A stretch of 64,000 nucleotides of DNA from Nepenthes gracilis (Eukaryota; Streptophyta; Magnoliopsida; Caryophyllales; Nepenthaceae): contig BSYO01000016.1 in NCBI GenBank assembly GCA_033239525.1, positions 1,178,001 through 1,242,000 of the forward strand, written 5' to 3'. The translations under genes were made by a program, and so were the position numbers. Below the pieces are notes generated by a model that saw nothing but the letters and a program-made list of their open reading frames with translations, was not told where the DNA came from and did not search any database. This document shows positions 1 to 14,300 of this stretch, piece after piece; within the stretch, counting starts at the first letter, position 1; each line of letters opens with the position of its first letter.

Positions 1-1231
1 GAATAAAAAATACTGAAAAGAAATTCTGGGCAATAATCATAGACACACTGTTCAACTAGTAACATAAGCAATAGCAATTAGTAAGCATGTTTACTACAAA
101 CACACCAGGACATTAGAATTGCTTTGCAAATTCAAAACACTATTCTAAAGCAACTACTAGCAAAGATATATTCATCATCATCATCATCTAACAAAATTCA
201 TCTTCTTTCCACAAGCTCTAATGGATTAGCCCTAAAGGCACCACCAAAAAGGAAGAAACTTTCCCTATTGATGAGGCATTCACACTAATTCTCAATTTAG
301 TGCTATGTGTAGGCTTACTTACTCCAATAAATCTAGCAATAAAATCCCATGTGACATAATCGTCCTCAAATATCAATTCAAGGTGCATTTCACTCTCAAA
401 ATTTTTTCATATATTGCAGTCATCCAAGTGTTAGTACTGAAAGTGACAATCAAATCCAAAAGCTATACAAAAAGAACTTTAATTTAAAAATAATCATTGA
501 AGCCCCAAAGGAGTGTGCCTTGCACCTCCAAAAAAAGGACATGTGCCCAATAGTCAATGATTGCACCTCATTAGGTATGCATAGGGCCCTAGGCCTTGTG
601 CCTTGTGATAGGTGTGCCTTTAACAACCCTAATGCAAGCCTCAACTATAGGAAATGTCATTAGCAAATGAAAATAAAAGGACAGCCCAGTACAAAAGTAT
701 CCAATATCCCATGGATTAGATGGGGTCGGATACGCAATCTTGCCAGCATTGCAACGGCAATACTAACAAGAATTGAAAAGGAAAGTGCAATGAATCCAAT
801 GGGATGACACTGGGGTGTGTAGAAAATCAGAATGTAAAGACTCACTGACTGAAATTGCAGGCTCCAATCATAGCACACTAGCACAAATAGTTGGCATTAA
901 CAGCCTGTCTTTCACATCATAGATGGAAAGGGTTGGTACTTCATAAGGTTATGTATATCCCTCCCCAGAGAACGAAAAGCAGGAAGCCTAGTGCAATGGA
1001 TCACCTCTTTACTTGATAAAAAAATTTCAACAGGAATCAATGTAGTTTAACCTAGGTATTTCTCTCATCATAACATACTTCCTTTAATCCCGTATAATAT
1101 GTCCATATTGGCAAATCCAGGCTCCAATAAAATTTCACCAGGTAAGCACCTCCAATAGAAAATTTACAAAGATAAATTAACATTTAAACTTCAGTTCTCA
1201 AGTATGTAGTAACAAATTCTATAAACCAAGA

Positions 1232-1745
1232 GTTACAGCAAGTTTGATTATTGAAATTGAATAAGATAAGAATAGAATACTTATTCCCAGGAAATAGGAT
1301 AAGATGAAAATAGAATTGAAAATTTCTATTCCCATGTTTGATTATTGAAATAGAATAAGTTGCGAATTAGTATTCTTACATTTGGTATGTAGTAATAATA
1401 GGATGAAAACTTGTAGAAATAATAATAATAATAATAATAATAGTATTGATAAAATAATAATAATAATAATAATAATAATAGTAGTAGTAGTAGTAATAAT
1501 AATAATAGTAATAATAGCAATAATAATAATAATAATAGTATTAACAATAATAATAATAATGTGCGAATAACTATTCCTTACATACAAAGAATAAGGTGAG
1601 AATAAAAAAGACATAATCCAAGTTGAAGGAATAAATATTCCTTTAGGCATATTTATTCGGTGTCAAAAAGCAACCAAACAGTGGAATAACTATTCCACTG
1701 AGAATAAGATGAGAATAAAATTTTTATTCCTATCAACCAAACATA
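1232..1745. mobile_element. Possible MITE with inverted TTATTCC-rich ends
   Basis: The left end reads GTTTGATTATTGAAATTG and continues with ATAAGA/GAATA blocks. The right end, reverse-complemented, reads GTTTGGTTGATAGGAATA and continues with ATTCTCATCTTATTC blocks. The internal blocks rich in GGAATA and TATTCC are also arranged symmetrically. This layout suits a degenerate non-autonomous DNA transposon, with the AAT microsatellite expanded inside it. A GTTTGATTATTGAAAT block also recurs near 1336, so the element may be nested. No target duplication was established. Confidence 0.35.
1417..1562. repeat. AAT/ATT trinucleotide microsatellite with AGT interruptions
   Basis: About 145 bp of AAT repeats, interrupted by a run of AGT repeats near 1482-1494 and by a few single substitutions. 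Long open frames cross it on both strands, giving poly-Leu, poly-Ile and poly-Asn translations. These are artefacts of the repeat and not genes. It lies in the terminal NAA15 intron. Confidence 0.97.
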
Positions 1746-1853
1746 CACTTACACTTAATGACTGCATTGAAAGTAGCTTGCACATTCCTAACTACTATTG
1801 TTTAGAGACACTAGATACATCTGTCTCATTATAATTGATGGACTTTTACCAAT

Positions 1854-1878
1854 GCGCGCGCGCACACACACACACACA
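1854..1878. repeat. CG/CA compound dinucleotide microsatellite
   Basis: A short GC run passes directly into a CA run of about eight units. Alternating purine-pyrimidine tracts of this kind can adopt Z-DNA in principle. It lies inside the terminal NAA15 intron. Confidence 0.9.
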
Positions 1879-2023
1879 AATCTTATTATATGATACCTAT
1901 CAAAATTTTATTCTACTATATGATGCTCACAATATTTATGCATAGAATTTCGATGAATTCACACACTAAATGTGACACAAGACGCCAGAAAACTTTTTTT
2001 TGGTAGTGGTGGGGAGGTAGAAC

Positions 2024-2311
2024 TATTGATGCAAATATCAGTCAATATGTATCGATATCGGGACTCCCTAATATTGATATACCCCCTAATATTGATATTT
2101 TTTAATATCACAATAATATTATAATATGTTTCCGTATCAACAATATATTACAACATATTAGTCTATATATCAACAGATACAGTCCTACCAACTTACGGTT
2201 TTCAGAAATTTTTTGTCCTTTCGATATATTTAATACTGATATGTAATTTTCAATATGTTCGATATCAATATAGCTGTGGCCTATATTGATACCGATATTT
2301 TTATCCATGAG
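2024..2311 (-). repeat. ATATCG-rich dispersed repeat, copy 1
   Basis: AT-rich element built around ATCGATAT-type words. Reverse-complemented, it aligns with copies at 41944-42200 and 51131-51330. They share an opening ATGGATRAAARTAT, a middle block AAATTTCTGAAAACCGTAAG (varied between copies) and a closing GACTGATATTT. No coding potential is evident. It begins only about 28 bp inside the intron from the exon 25 donor of NAA15. The family resembles non-autonomous repeats found in plant introns, but I cannot name it. Confidence 0.75.
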
Positions 2312-2338
2312 TAGAACAAATGTCATTAAGAAACTCAC

Positions 2339-5300
2339 TAGATGCAGCATCCTGATCCAGGAAAATGCCATCCAGTAGCCTGTGGACAGCAATACAGTCT
2401 TTAAGCCTCCACTCCCCTATTGGCCCAAGAGCTCCATTCCTAGGGGAAACACAAATTATGTTAGTTAATATTCAAACAAAAAAATCTGAAGATTGTAGCT
2501 AAACAAAAACACATTCAAAATAAGAAAATGGAGCTAAATTAAAAGAGGAAATTACGTTGAAACCGTGTTATTGGATGAATCTTCAATCAACTTAATAGCC
2601 TCTGCCTTCTTATTTGATTCCAATAGATAGAGCATTTCAGCAACTGCTGCTCTATGCATCAAGGAATCTGCATCCAAGAGTCAGAATGAGCATGACAATA
2701 AAAAGTTACACAAACAGATATGCATACACACATATATGTATATGTATGTATATATGTATGCAAATGTGTATGTGTATGTGTATGTGTATGGGTATGTGTA
2801 TGTGTGTGTATGTGTATGTCTCCATCTGTCCATATGTATGTATGCAGGCACATGTACTAGAAGAACAACGTAAGAAACTACATACAACCTTCATGTTTCT
2901 TGAGGAACAACATGTTCACCTCTGTCAGAGATTTCTCATGCAACTGACTACAGGAGGAGGAGAAGAACCCAATTAGTTGCAATTCACATTGCACTAAGAA
3001 ACATTAACAAATGAATTGCTCAAACAAAAACCTAATAGAGGCACGCTCAGCTTCTAAGACACTCCAGATGAGTTGCTCAGCATTAGTCTGTGGAGCAGGC
3101 ATAGAACTAACTGTCTTGAAGAATCTTATCTACAGTTACAGAGAGAAGAATTGACAATTTTATAAGAATAAGCTCTTGGGAATCTGCAGTTCACAAGCTT
3201 TAACTGAATTCAAGAGAATGTTAGCCCTGGCAAAATTATTCAAAGTTATATCAGATATATAACTTGTCAAAAAAGAAAGGGATTAGCTTGAGACATCATA
3301 CCAAACAGCAATGTGAATCTGGGCTCTCAGCATCCAGTCTTATTAGATGCTTCACAGCCTGCATGTGAAAGAAATGTCAGTGATTAGGGCAATAGACCTT
3401 TACAAAACAAAGGTATAAAAGAACTACGATGTCAGCGTGGACTGGTTATTAATCTTACACGATTACAATTATTATCACATTTATTTTCATTTTTTTTTTT
3501 TTGGGGGGGCGGGGAGGATCTCAATGAGACTTTGAATTCAAGTCATCTAATAGGGGAACAGAAAGATGACATTCGAGCTAAGAATATGTCATATTTCCGT
3601 TTCTTTTATAAATGCTAAGCAAGCATTATGACTATAATTTCTCAAAGTCCGGCCTATAATCAGAACCCACATTCTCAAGTCAACAAAAGGGGACCAGTAA
3701 ACATGATGTCATCACGTAGCAGTTGAAGAAAAGTCTTGAAAGTTGGAGTTTAAAGAACAAAAAATCACCTGTAAGGCAAGCAGAATCTTCTGCTTTCTCA
3801 TATTCACTTCAAAAGAAAGCAAGTGTGTTTCCAAAGAATCCAATGAGTTTTTCTGAAGAAGCTTAAGATACTTGGTAGCTTCCATCAATGGGTCCCCCAC
3901 CTATAAAAACAAAAAAAATGTCAGTAGTCTTTTATATTTGGGCCGCAGTTCACGATCTTATTTCCATGTGATAATTATGTGTGTGTGTGTGTGTGTGTTT
4001 AAACAACCTGCAACAGTTTCTCCCCATGCGGATCAGGATCTACAGCCTTAATATGTCGCTTTCCAGATTTAGAGAGATTAGTAGCACTTGTTTCCTCATT
4101 TTTACTTTCTGCCTCCTAAAAGTTCGAGAAAAAAAATCAGAATGCAAAAAATAAAAACTGTCCATAAGAATCTATAATAAGCAGAAAACTACTTTCTTAG
4201 CTCGGGCTTCTGCCTTCCTCTGCTTTTGCCTCATTTTCTTCTTCTGAGAAGGAAGCAACTTTGCCATCTCATCATCATCATCAGTTGCTGATTTAGGTGG
4301 AGAATCAAACAGCTTTATATAGCATCTGCAAGCACAAATCCAAAAAATTTTTATGCTCAACCAATAAATATGGGGGCAGGGGGGGTGGGGGAGCTACACT
4401 TTTGTATCTTGCTAACAATAGCTGCATGAAGCACTGATGACATAGAAGCCCACGGGTTATCTAAGTATTTCAACCACAGAACTTTACAACTAAAGGCAAG
4501 AAATCAAGGCTATAGATGTGCTATTAAATTTAATTTCACATATCACATTCAAAAAAAAACAAAGTTGACAAAAGTCTTTATCATGTGAGTCCGCTCAAAA
4601 GCCTCAAAATCAGAATCCTCTGCAATGAAAACTTCAGGGATGTGTTTTGCCACATCACCTTTACAAGATTTACAGAAGGTTTTCTAAAACAATTCATAAA
4701 CTACTACATAGACAAATTAAAAGATGGAAACCATGTTTAAAAAAATTTTTCCAGCTTAATCTCAAATCTCTAAAGCCAGTGTCCTTATTTCTTAAGTAAC
4801 AGATGATCAGATCAGTGAAAAATAAACATAAAGAAGAGAACTGCAAAAGCACACCAATCCCTCTGAACGGCTGGCTATGACATCCCATAGAAGCAACACC
4901 ACTTGCTGCCAAAATATGTGAGGAATGTCACCCGCTCAAACAACAGACTCACTGGAGCATATTGCTGCTAATATCTCTAGCATTTGTTTTCAACCAAATG
5001 ATTTTAGCCCATATCTCGCTTAGTCCACTTCTACTCCCAGCTTAATCTGAGCAACACCAAAAATCTTAACAGCTTAATCTGAAAAAGACTGCCAAGTCTA
5101 GAAGCAAAGACCCTAAATCTCTAAACACACCACTAACAAATCCTGAAGACTCCAATCAAGAAAACTGCTGCAAAAGGATGCACTTGTGCGCTGGAATTAT
5201 TAGGAAGAAATGAGAGAAAATTCAAGAAAGAATGACAAGGCTTGCAATAATCTCATGTTCCTCAAGGCATATTCACCCTTACAAGGGCAAATAGGTTTAT

Positions 5301-8300
5301 GTAAATCACTTCTAGCATACAATGACACCTTTATTTGGCTATATTTTGCACTAACAAAATCAAACCAGAACATTTAACAATGAGCAGGATTAACTGACAC
5401 TTGGTAATTGTATTCTACAATAAACAATTAAGTAATAATCATTTGATCTTTGGAAACGTATTTAGGAGTTCTCTCTTCTGTCTGCTCTATTATATTTTAA
5501 AATCCAACCCTAAATATAGCTTTTATAGACTATGGAATGAACAGTCCCATCTATTCACACCGCTTCTCAACAAACACATATGTTCGTGTGAATTTTGAAG
5601 AAACACATTTATTCAAATCAAACTCCATTTGAACAGCTACATCCATTAAAATAACTATACCTGTTTGAGTAATCACACCTGTTCTAAATTTCCCCCTACT
5701 TACATTGAATGCAAATATCTGGACACAAGCCTCACAGGGTCTTCTTTCCAGCACTTACTAATTTATGTTCATTGTATTCAGGAGCCATGGATTTCACGAC
5801 ACGACCTCCACATCAGAGGTCAACCCTTTTTTCGCAAACAGTATCAGTAAAGAGAAGAACCAGAATCCTGTGTTCCAAGAAGATCAAAAAAGGGCTAGGA
5901 ACTGAACTACAGAAGCATTGAAAGAATCGACAGTCCACAGTTTCCTATCAGGCAAAGCAAAGATGGCAAGAGCTTCATAAACTTAAAGGTAGAATAACTT
6001 CATAGGGTTTCCAATCATTCCAAGCATCACATGTTGGATAGCTAAGGAGAGTTCTATTAACACCAATGCCAACGGGGGTTTCTCCCAATTGCAAATGTAA
6101 CATTATATACTAAAAGATTGAATCAACCATGAAATCCAACAAAACCTGAAGACCCAAACTAGAAGTGAATTAAGCCTGCTGCCCAAAATAAAAATGTAGT
6201 AATCACCTTTAATTTCAGAAGCCCTTCTGCTTTTTCAAACCTAAAAAACCAACCTAAAGAACACAGAATATTGACAAGCACAATGAAGAGCTTTATCCAA
6301 AGTAGAAAAAACAGCATAAACAAGGAAAAGCAACAGGTTTTGGAACATCCCCAAACCCCAATTGAAGGGTCTCATTAAAACGAAGAGAAGACCAATAATT
6401 ACGGCACATAAGGCTCATATTTAGGGTGCAATCAGGTCGAATGCTCATTTCTAGTCCAGTTGATTTCAGGTCTACATTAAAACATCTAAACTGCTATTAG
6501 CATGTTTAATAAAAAATGATCTTACAAATACGCCAATAGGGGCATCTTCAAGCCAAACAGAGTTCAAGCCAGAATTTTGCTTAGTGAATGCCAAAAAATA
6601 AAAATAAAAATAAAAATCAAGTGAGGAGTCACTTTGAGTTTTTCTTAATAACTTTCATTCAAATTCAGGTATGACTACACTGGTCAAAAAATTTCACCCC
6701 TACTTAAATGGAAGGTCCATAAGTAAGAAATACTAAAAATGAACTTACAGCAACAGGACAAGTACAGCTCCCAATAGCGTGGTTTCAGATGGTAAAAACC
6801 AAAGCACAGTGTCACAGACTAGCACCACATAAGTTCCTCAAGTGGACTCAACTAACTGATCAAACCCTGACCAAATGCATAGACATTATTGTGTCGATTA
6901 CACTATTTCAATCAATTAAGACACAAATCCTTCACATCCCCTAAAACCTTAAAATCACTAAGAAAAGGTCAACATCACAAAATACATAACTCCCTAGTAG
7001 GTTTCAAAAAAGTGAAGTACATTTTAATGAATTTCAAAACTGGCTCCAGTATTATCAAATTATAACCTCTTTCTCTGCAACCCCCCCCCAAAAAAAAAAA
7101 AAAAAATTGTTTCCAAACAAAATGAAACATGGAATTGACATTTAGAGCCTTGTCACTCAAAAATACAGGCTGATACCTTTTACTAAATCAATCCAGAAAT
7201 TCATGGTTTTTCTAATTCCCTCCTAGTGACTCCAACATTCATCGACTCATAGTAACAGGTCCAGATGTCCATTTAATCCTAATCCTCTTCATTCGTCATC
7301 TTAAAAAAACTTTAATATTAATTCATTTACAAAATGGTACAAATTTATTGATAAAGCAAAAAGAGAGCAACATGACAAAGAGAACAAGAGATCACCTAAA
7401 GCAAAAAAAGAAACTACAAGTAAAACAATATATAAATATAATTCAACAAAATACAGCATTCCAATCCCATTGTAATTCTGTCAATCACAATCCCATGACA
7501 ATACCCAACTCAAAACACAAACAAGCCCCACATTATTCCACCATCATAAACCAACATTTCAATCTTTACAAATCCTTAAATCCCTATACTACAAACAGAG
7601 GGATACAATGTTCAAAGGAGATTTGCCTTCTCAAACTTTTCAGAAACATTAGATTTAATATTCAACAGAGCTACCAAAAAAGGCATCAACCCATTCAAGA
7701 CACAAGCAGCAGCAGCATAATCTGAAAACAAATGGGATCAAACTCATTGTTTGAGGTGCAACTCTCATAAAAGTGTAACTTACAAAGCTTTCACACCTAC
7801 AACATATTGTCCATTCGTGTAACTTTTTTGGAGGGGGGGATTGGTTTTATTTCTCTAATCACAAAACTTCCTGGGAATTTGTTGATTTTCAGCACATCAC
7901 ATATCCCTCTTATCATTCAATAGAATATAACCTTTTTTTAGCAAGGATGCCCAAAAATATAACATAATTTACCAATCAAGCCCCTCCCCCACCCCCAAAA
8001 AACGGAAAAAAAAGGGAGAGAGAGAGAGAGTCACCTGATGGCTCCAGATGCTGCTTTGTGAAAATATGCATGTGAATGCAAGCGGTCTTGGAACTTCAAC
8101 ATTTCAACATATGTTCGCAGAGTCATTTTTCGCAAGCAATAGGAATGGAAATCAAATTGGTCTTCTGTAATATCAGCATAATGCTTCTCCACAGCTAAAA
8201 ATTTCTTTAATGCCCGTCCAAGATCACCTTGACGGAAGTAGCTCTCACCCGATGCAAGTTCATACCTTCCAAAAAGAATTCACAAGATCATTAGCAATAC

Positions 8301-11300
8301 AAACATAGTAACAATTTGCACCTTAAACTAGTTGCAGAAGTAGGACAGATATGCACCACATGCACTGCATGTCATGGAGGTTATTGTGCTGATCCCCATC
8401 CTTTGTGAACAACACAGCAGTTTTCTCTGCCAAAGATACCTGTAAAAGGGGGAATGAGAAGAAATTTCAAAAATAAAAAAATAAAAAAATGAAAAAGGAT
8501 ACAGCCAGAAATCAAATTAAGATTCATAAGTCAACTGTTGACAGCAGACAGACAAAGCATCAAAGGGGAAAAGAAAGGAAAAAAGAAAAGAAGGCAAAGC
8601 ACAACAACCTGATCTGCCTGCAGCATACGCTTAACACATTCACTATTGATATAGCGATCAGCAAGATCCATACATCTCGCTTCATCTGCCAAAGCAGCAG
8701 CAGCTGTCAAGTCACCAGCATGCTTCAATATTCGGCTCTGCAGTAATAATAAACAAATTTCCATTATGTAAAATCAACAATCCAAGAAAAAAATACACCT
8801 ACATGGGCTTTGAGGAGAATTGTTGAAACTTCTAAGGAATTAACGGGTCAAATACCAGAAAAAGGAGGAGTTCATGAGCAAACAATGTCTTAATTAACCT
8901 ATACTGGGATAAACATTTCAGAACTCATTAATTATAATCCGCATATAATATAAATATGTCATAAAAATAATGGGATCAAATGGACACTCTGTATACAGGA
9001 CATACTCTAAAGTTCAGCAATAAACAAATTACAAAAAACCAGCACAAGCATGATAAAGAACCAATCATTAGAAAAAGAGAGAGAATTTTGTGAAATGCTC
9101 TACAATGGTTGGCTCTGTTACTTAATAATGTGCAGTGATGAGGCCAGTCTGGTCATCAACAGGAGCTTATTGATGTAATAATCACAGGTATGCTTGGGTG
9201 CATGCGTCTTCATAGAGATAAGAGCAACAAAGTTTCCTTACTGAAAAAAATGCTTTGCTAAGGTAGGTGCAAACCTTAACAGAGTATAGATCAATCACTG
9301 TGGGTGTGTGTTCTATAGCTTCATCAATTTTTGCCAACGCGATGTCATATTGGCCACGTCTATCATAATGCTGCAAAACAATTCAGTATAAGATGAAGCC
9401 AAAAAAAAAAAAAAAAACTGTAGAGAGGTAAATTCACAGCCATGTATTGATGGGAAGGAAAAACCTGGGCCAATAGAAACAAAATCCACAAAAGTGTAGA
9501 CGGGGGCTCTTTCTCCACTCTGTAATCAAGTAAAATATGGGTAGTGATCAGACACATTTAATCAGAAGATATTAACAATGTCCAATCAAATATCCAGAAT
9601 ATTGTCATAATTTGCAGAGCATCACATTAAAAGCCCTTCACACTCTGGTCCAAGAAATCAATCCCATGCTGAGACTAAAAGCTTCCAACAATGCATGGGA
9701 TGTTTCATGCCCCTCCCACCCACCCACCCCGGTTAAAAAGTAATGAATTCAAATTGAAACTAGAACTTTGAGCCCTTCTCCTTTTATCTCCTAATAATAA
9801 CTCGGTTAACCAAAAAGCATATCACAACAATACAAACCTAAAGACCAGCTTTACAACTTCAACAAAAGAACAAGAACATCAACATAATAATACCATTTAC
9901 TCCCCCATCCCACCCAACTTACTCTCATGCCTGCACTTTCACGGTGTAAAAAGGCATTTCCCACCCTGCTATGGTATTCTAATCAATCTTTGACCTGAGA
10001 TGTGGTCAAAAAACTTCACAGACATGGTTTGCAAGGTAGAATAAGGTGTCATGCCAACATTACAATAGCTGCTCAGTTGATTTTCACTTGACTTGCACAG
10101 TTCATAGTCCTACTATCAAGGTGTGATTAGAATGATAGAGCACATCCTGGTCAAAGGGGATCAAAAGGAAAAGAATGATACAGAGCATATGTCACAAAAT
10201 TTTCAATCTATTCTGCTTACTACACAACTTTAATCTTTAATCAGGACCAAAAGAATTAGAAACGAACTTTTAGTAATGTTCAGCGATGCAGTTAAAGAAT
10301 CCGTGATATATTGCTTTTTAGGATAAATAGCAAGTTATCTAATTTATTTTCCCACATACAATTTTAAATACCACCTTATTATGTACTAATTTGCCATTCA
10401 TTTTTATAATTTACCATTTTTACCGAAATGTTGACTGTCTTTTTAAAGGCTAATCTAAACTGTACTTCCAGTTTATACCCATGCTATAGTTACAAAGGTA
10501 ATATCAACCCACAGACAAATCCCTAAAACAAAAGCTTCTCCTCAATATTAACCAAATTCCTGAAATCATCCAGAAGCAGCTTTGTGGACACACATTAGAA
10601 GCCTTTCCCCAATCCAACAATACTGATGACCCCAATAAACCAGCCGAATCAGGCTTTAAAAAACATAATGAGCACTCAAATCAGTGTGCAGATAAGATTT
10701 TAAAACGCACCCCACAATCACAAAAAATCACTAGGAAAAACAACACAATTATTTTACGGCAGTATACCTTTCATTATATTATAAAAAATAGGCTATCACA
10801 TCAGATCAAGTATGAGCTTCAATTATGCTAACCCACAACCCAAAAAGAATGATGTCTGTATTTCATCCTTATATGTAACTTTTCATATAACAATACTTGA
10901 CAAATGCAAAAACAAAATACAGAGGGGATGAGATAAAGAACAAAAAGAAAAAGCCAAAAATCATCCACAAATCTATTTCAAGAGTACTACAAGAAAACTT
11001 GAATCCTCTCCAACCTCCAACAACATCGTGCAAGAGTGAAAAGCATGCAAAATCGAATATTACCTCCCAGGGTATGCCCCAGTTTTTCTGATAGAATGCT
11101 CCAGCTCCAGCATCAATTTTTCCAATATGTCTGCCTGTACAAGATAAGAAAGAGCATAATAAGAGTGAAAGAACTTCTTGCAAAAGCAGCCAGAAAATTT
11201 TCAACGTCAACTCAAGATTTACCATTCCTTTTCATCAAGAAAGGACACTAACCTTTCCTGATTGATCGTACAATGGAGACAAATCTGAAAATAATGAAGG

Positions 11301-14300
11301 AACACCCTGCATACATAAACTTGTAAGCATGATCTGACAACTTGGACCACCAAACAAGTACCAAATAGGTATGGACACGTAAATAAAAGTACCTTGGTCA
11401 GAAAGGGCCTGATATAATTATCTGTCGCTTCCTGAAACTTTTCACCTTGTAGGAAATCCAGCGGAATTCTCTGAAACAGGTGACGAGATTTAATCAGCAA
11501 TAAAAGCATCACAAAACTGAGAGGCAAAAACAAGGTGAAACAAATGACGTTCCACAAATTTGGCACTCGAGTTATGGTAGAGTTAGCAAGCATTGAGACT
11601 ACAGAGGCAACCCTGTGAATAACTCACACTATGTGTAAGGTCTAAGGAAGGATTCGATCACTTTGGGTCTATTATACACAATACTCCCTTACATTATGCA
11701 AGAAGTTTCCACGACTTGAATCTGGGACCTCGAATGGAGACAATTTTACTAGTTGCACCAACGCTCCCCTTCAAGTAAGCATTGGGACAGGCAAAGTGAT
11801 ATTACAAGACAAGGCTATCACATGAAATACGAGACAAGCAACACAAAACAAAGAAAGTCATTTAGCTATTGTTGTATCACCATGACAAAAGTTTAGATAC
11901 CCCTAGCATCAAGAGATCTATATTTAGATTAAATGGTATCACACTAGAAGATATGATCGAAGGAACACCAACATTGCATAGGCATGGGTACAATTGAATC
12001 ACACACAACTAAAACAACAATTTTGTGAATCAGAAATAGATGTTTTGTAAAAATACAGATAGATCTTTCAAAAGACAAACATTTTAATTGCCCACCAGTT
12101 TCACTAGTCATGTTAGTGCTTTCAAACCCAATCAGCTAATAATAGGCACGCAAGACAACAGTCAATTGATTTAGATCCACAAGAGACACTATGTCAAAGA
12201 CGTAGCAAATTGCCAGCACTTAGAAAATGCATCACCTTAACGGCAGTTGACCAAGTATATTGTTTCCCAAGTGATTTGTACAAGTAGTCAAGCTGCTCTA
12301 TATCATCGGAAGAATACTTGCCATTGTCTGCGTATAGGCCAAGACATTTTTGCAAACCTTCATAGTATCTAGTTAAAGGTGATAGAAAGAAGATATTAGT
12401 AGTCCATCTAAAAGTGAGAAAATAGAGAGATCAGATAAAAACCTTAATTTTTTAGCATTTTGAACAAAATGTTCCTTACAGTAAACCATATCAACATTCT
12501 ATTTTCCTGTCTTGCTTTGCACAAGGTACTAAACAATACACTTCATTTCCCTTGGTTAATAAATACAGGCTAATACCTTAAGGACAGATAATCTCACAAA
12601 TTGGGACCATATTTATGTTTTTTTTGCAATGGTCACGTTATCAATAACAAACCTATTCCTTAAGGTTCCACATAAATTATCACTCCACTTGCACTAGCTT
12701 TCAAACATTCTTTAAGTCCATATTAAATGAAATATGTGGACCCAGATTAAAACGAACATGTAGTCTTAAAAATTTTCGCACTTCTTTGAAAAACCAAAAA
12801 ATATGAAAATCCCTCCAACACCCTTAGATACAGATTTTTAACACACCTCTGCCTCTACACACACTCTGTAAGTAGTGACTCTAAAACAGCGGCCTACATG
12901 GAACTAGACCATGTCCCAGCCACCCTTTTGGAAAAGAAAAGGAGCAAAAAAGCAAATCCCCCTTCCTGCTTCTAATACCACTCAAACGGCTACCCCCTGC
13001 ACTCCATCCTTACCCTAAATCCTAATACCACCACCGTTGTCACCACTGCCATCACCAGGAGGAAAACAATATGTTAACCACTTGGATGCCTTCACAAAGA
13101 AAAAGAAAGTTACTTTTAGGCAACTAAAATACCACCGCAATTATTAAATCCCCTGCCAACAACAAAGTTTCAAGTCCCCTAAGTGGGGCCAACTTTATGA
13201 ATCAATATTCATCATTTCGCTTAATTTAGTACAATATCGTCCACGAGTATAAAAATTTCTAATTTTGTATCATTTCACTCTAAATTTTCTAGGTCTATCT
13301 CCCATTTATTTCTTCCAATCTCAAACAACTCATCATTCTTCACGGTGCTTCATTTGGACTGCATAATAAGATTCCAAAACACCTTAGATGTATTTCCCTT
13401 ATCTTTTCTACCATAGGTTCAATTTTGAATCTTTATGGATAACATCATTTTTTTTTATTTTATCTTTTAGCATGCATTCACTGAACCATCTTAGCATTCT
13501 TATCTTTGCAATGCTTATTTATTATACAAATTGATTAATTGCTCAACAATTTGATCCATAAAGAATAGCGGATATAATACTTGTCTTATAGAATTTCCTT
13601 TCAAACAGTGTACATTCCAATTTCAAAACACTCTTGATGCATTTTTCTATTTTAACCACTTTACATTAATCCTATGTGCGATATCATTGTCGATATCTCA
13701 GTTTCCTTGAATTATATATCTAAGGTAATGAAATCTATCTTTTTAGGGATATCTTGCTCTTTAATTTTGCTTTATTCATCATTTTGTCCGGAAACAAAAA
13801 TTGGACTTTTTAAGTATGTTGTTTTGCTTCTACTTATCTTGTACCCTTGTACCCTTCAGATTCTAGAGCCTTTGCCCCTAGCATTAACTTTGTTTTCAGT
13901 CTTGCTTTAGTTTCATCAATCAAATGGATTAGAGGATTTCATTTCAATGAAAAGATGGATGGGAAAGAATTAGAGGGTTTCTAGAAGTTGAGAGAAAGGG
14001 GTAAGAACCGATTTAGGCCATGCTATTGTCGCTGAAATCAAATAATCGCATACATTATATAATCAAGCTAAGAATTTGAGAAAAATATGCTGCAAGCCTG
14101 AAACAATGAGAATAATTACGTATCAAATTCACCAAAACTCTGAATATTGTTTTGACATGATTCTTGATTCTCTTAAAGCTTCTGAAATGTATAGTTATAG
14201 TTGTGGTGATTGAATATAACACAATTGCAGACATAGTAAATGCTAAAAAACTCAATCTGTGAAATAGACACTTCAAAACACAAGACTAGGTGCAACGGTA

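Larger units (their letters stand above)
1..2338 (-). other. Terminal intron of NAA15, running off the window
   Basis: Exon 25 ends at 2339 with the donor GTGAGT. No sequence resembling the expected C-terminal exon (start R-W-K, then the conserved AEYFP region) appears down to base 1. I therefore read this stretch as one intron longer than 2.3 kb. It contains an AAT microsatellite, a possible MITE, a CG/CA repeat and an ATATCG-rich repeat, each listed separately. Bases 1-1230 hold nothing else I recognise. Confidence 0.7.

Noticed and set aside
1326..1650. Open frames encoding poly-Leu, poly-Ile or poly-Asn
   Set aside because: They are translations of the AAT microsatellite in different frames, inside an NAA15 intron.
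2614..2976. 120-codon plus-strand frame rich in Met, Cys and Tyr
   Set aside because: It runs through the TATG/TGTA repeat and is antisense to NAA15 exons 23 and 24.
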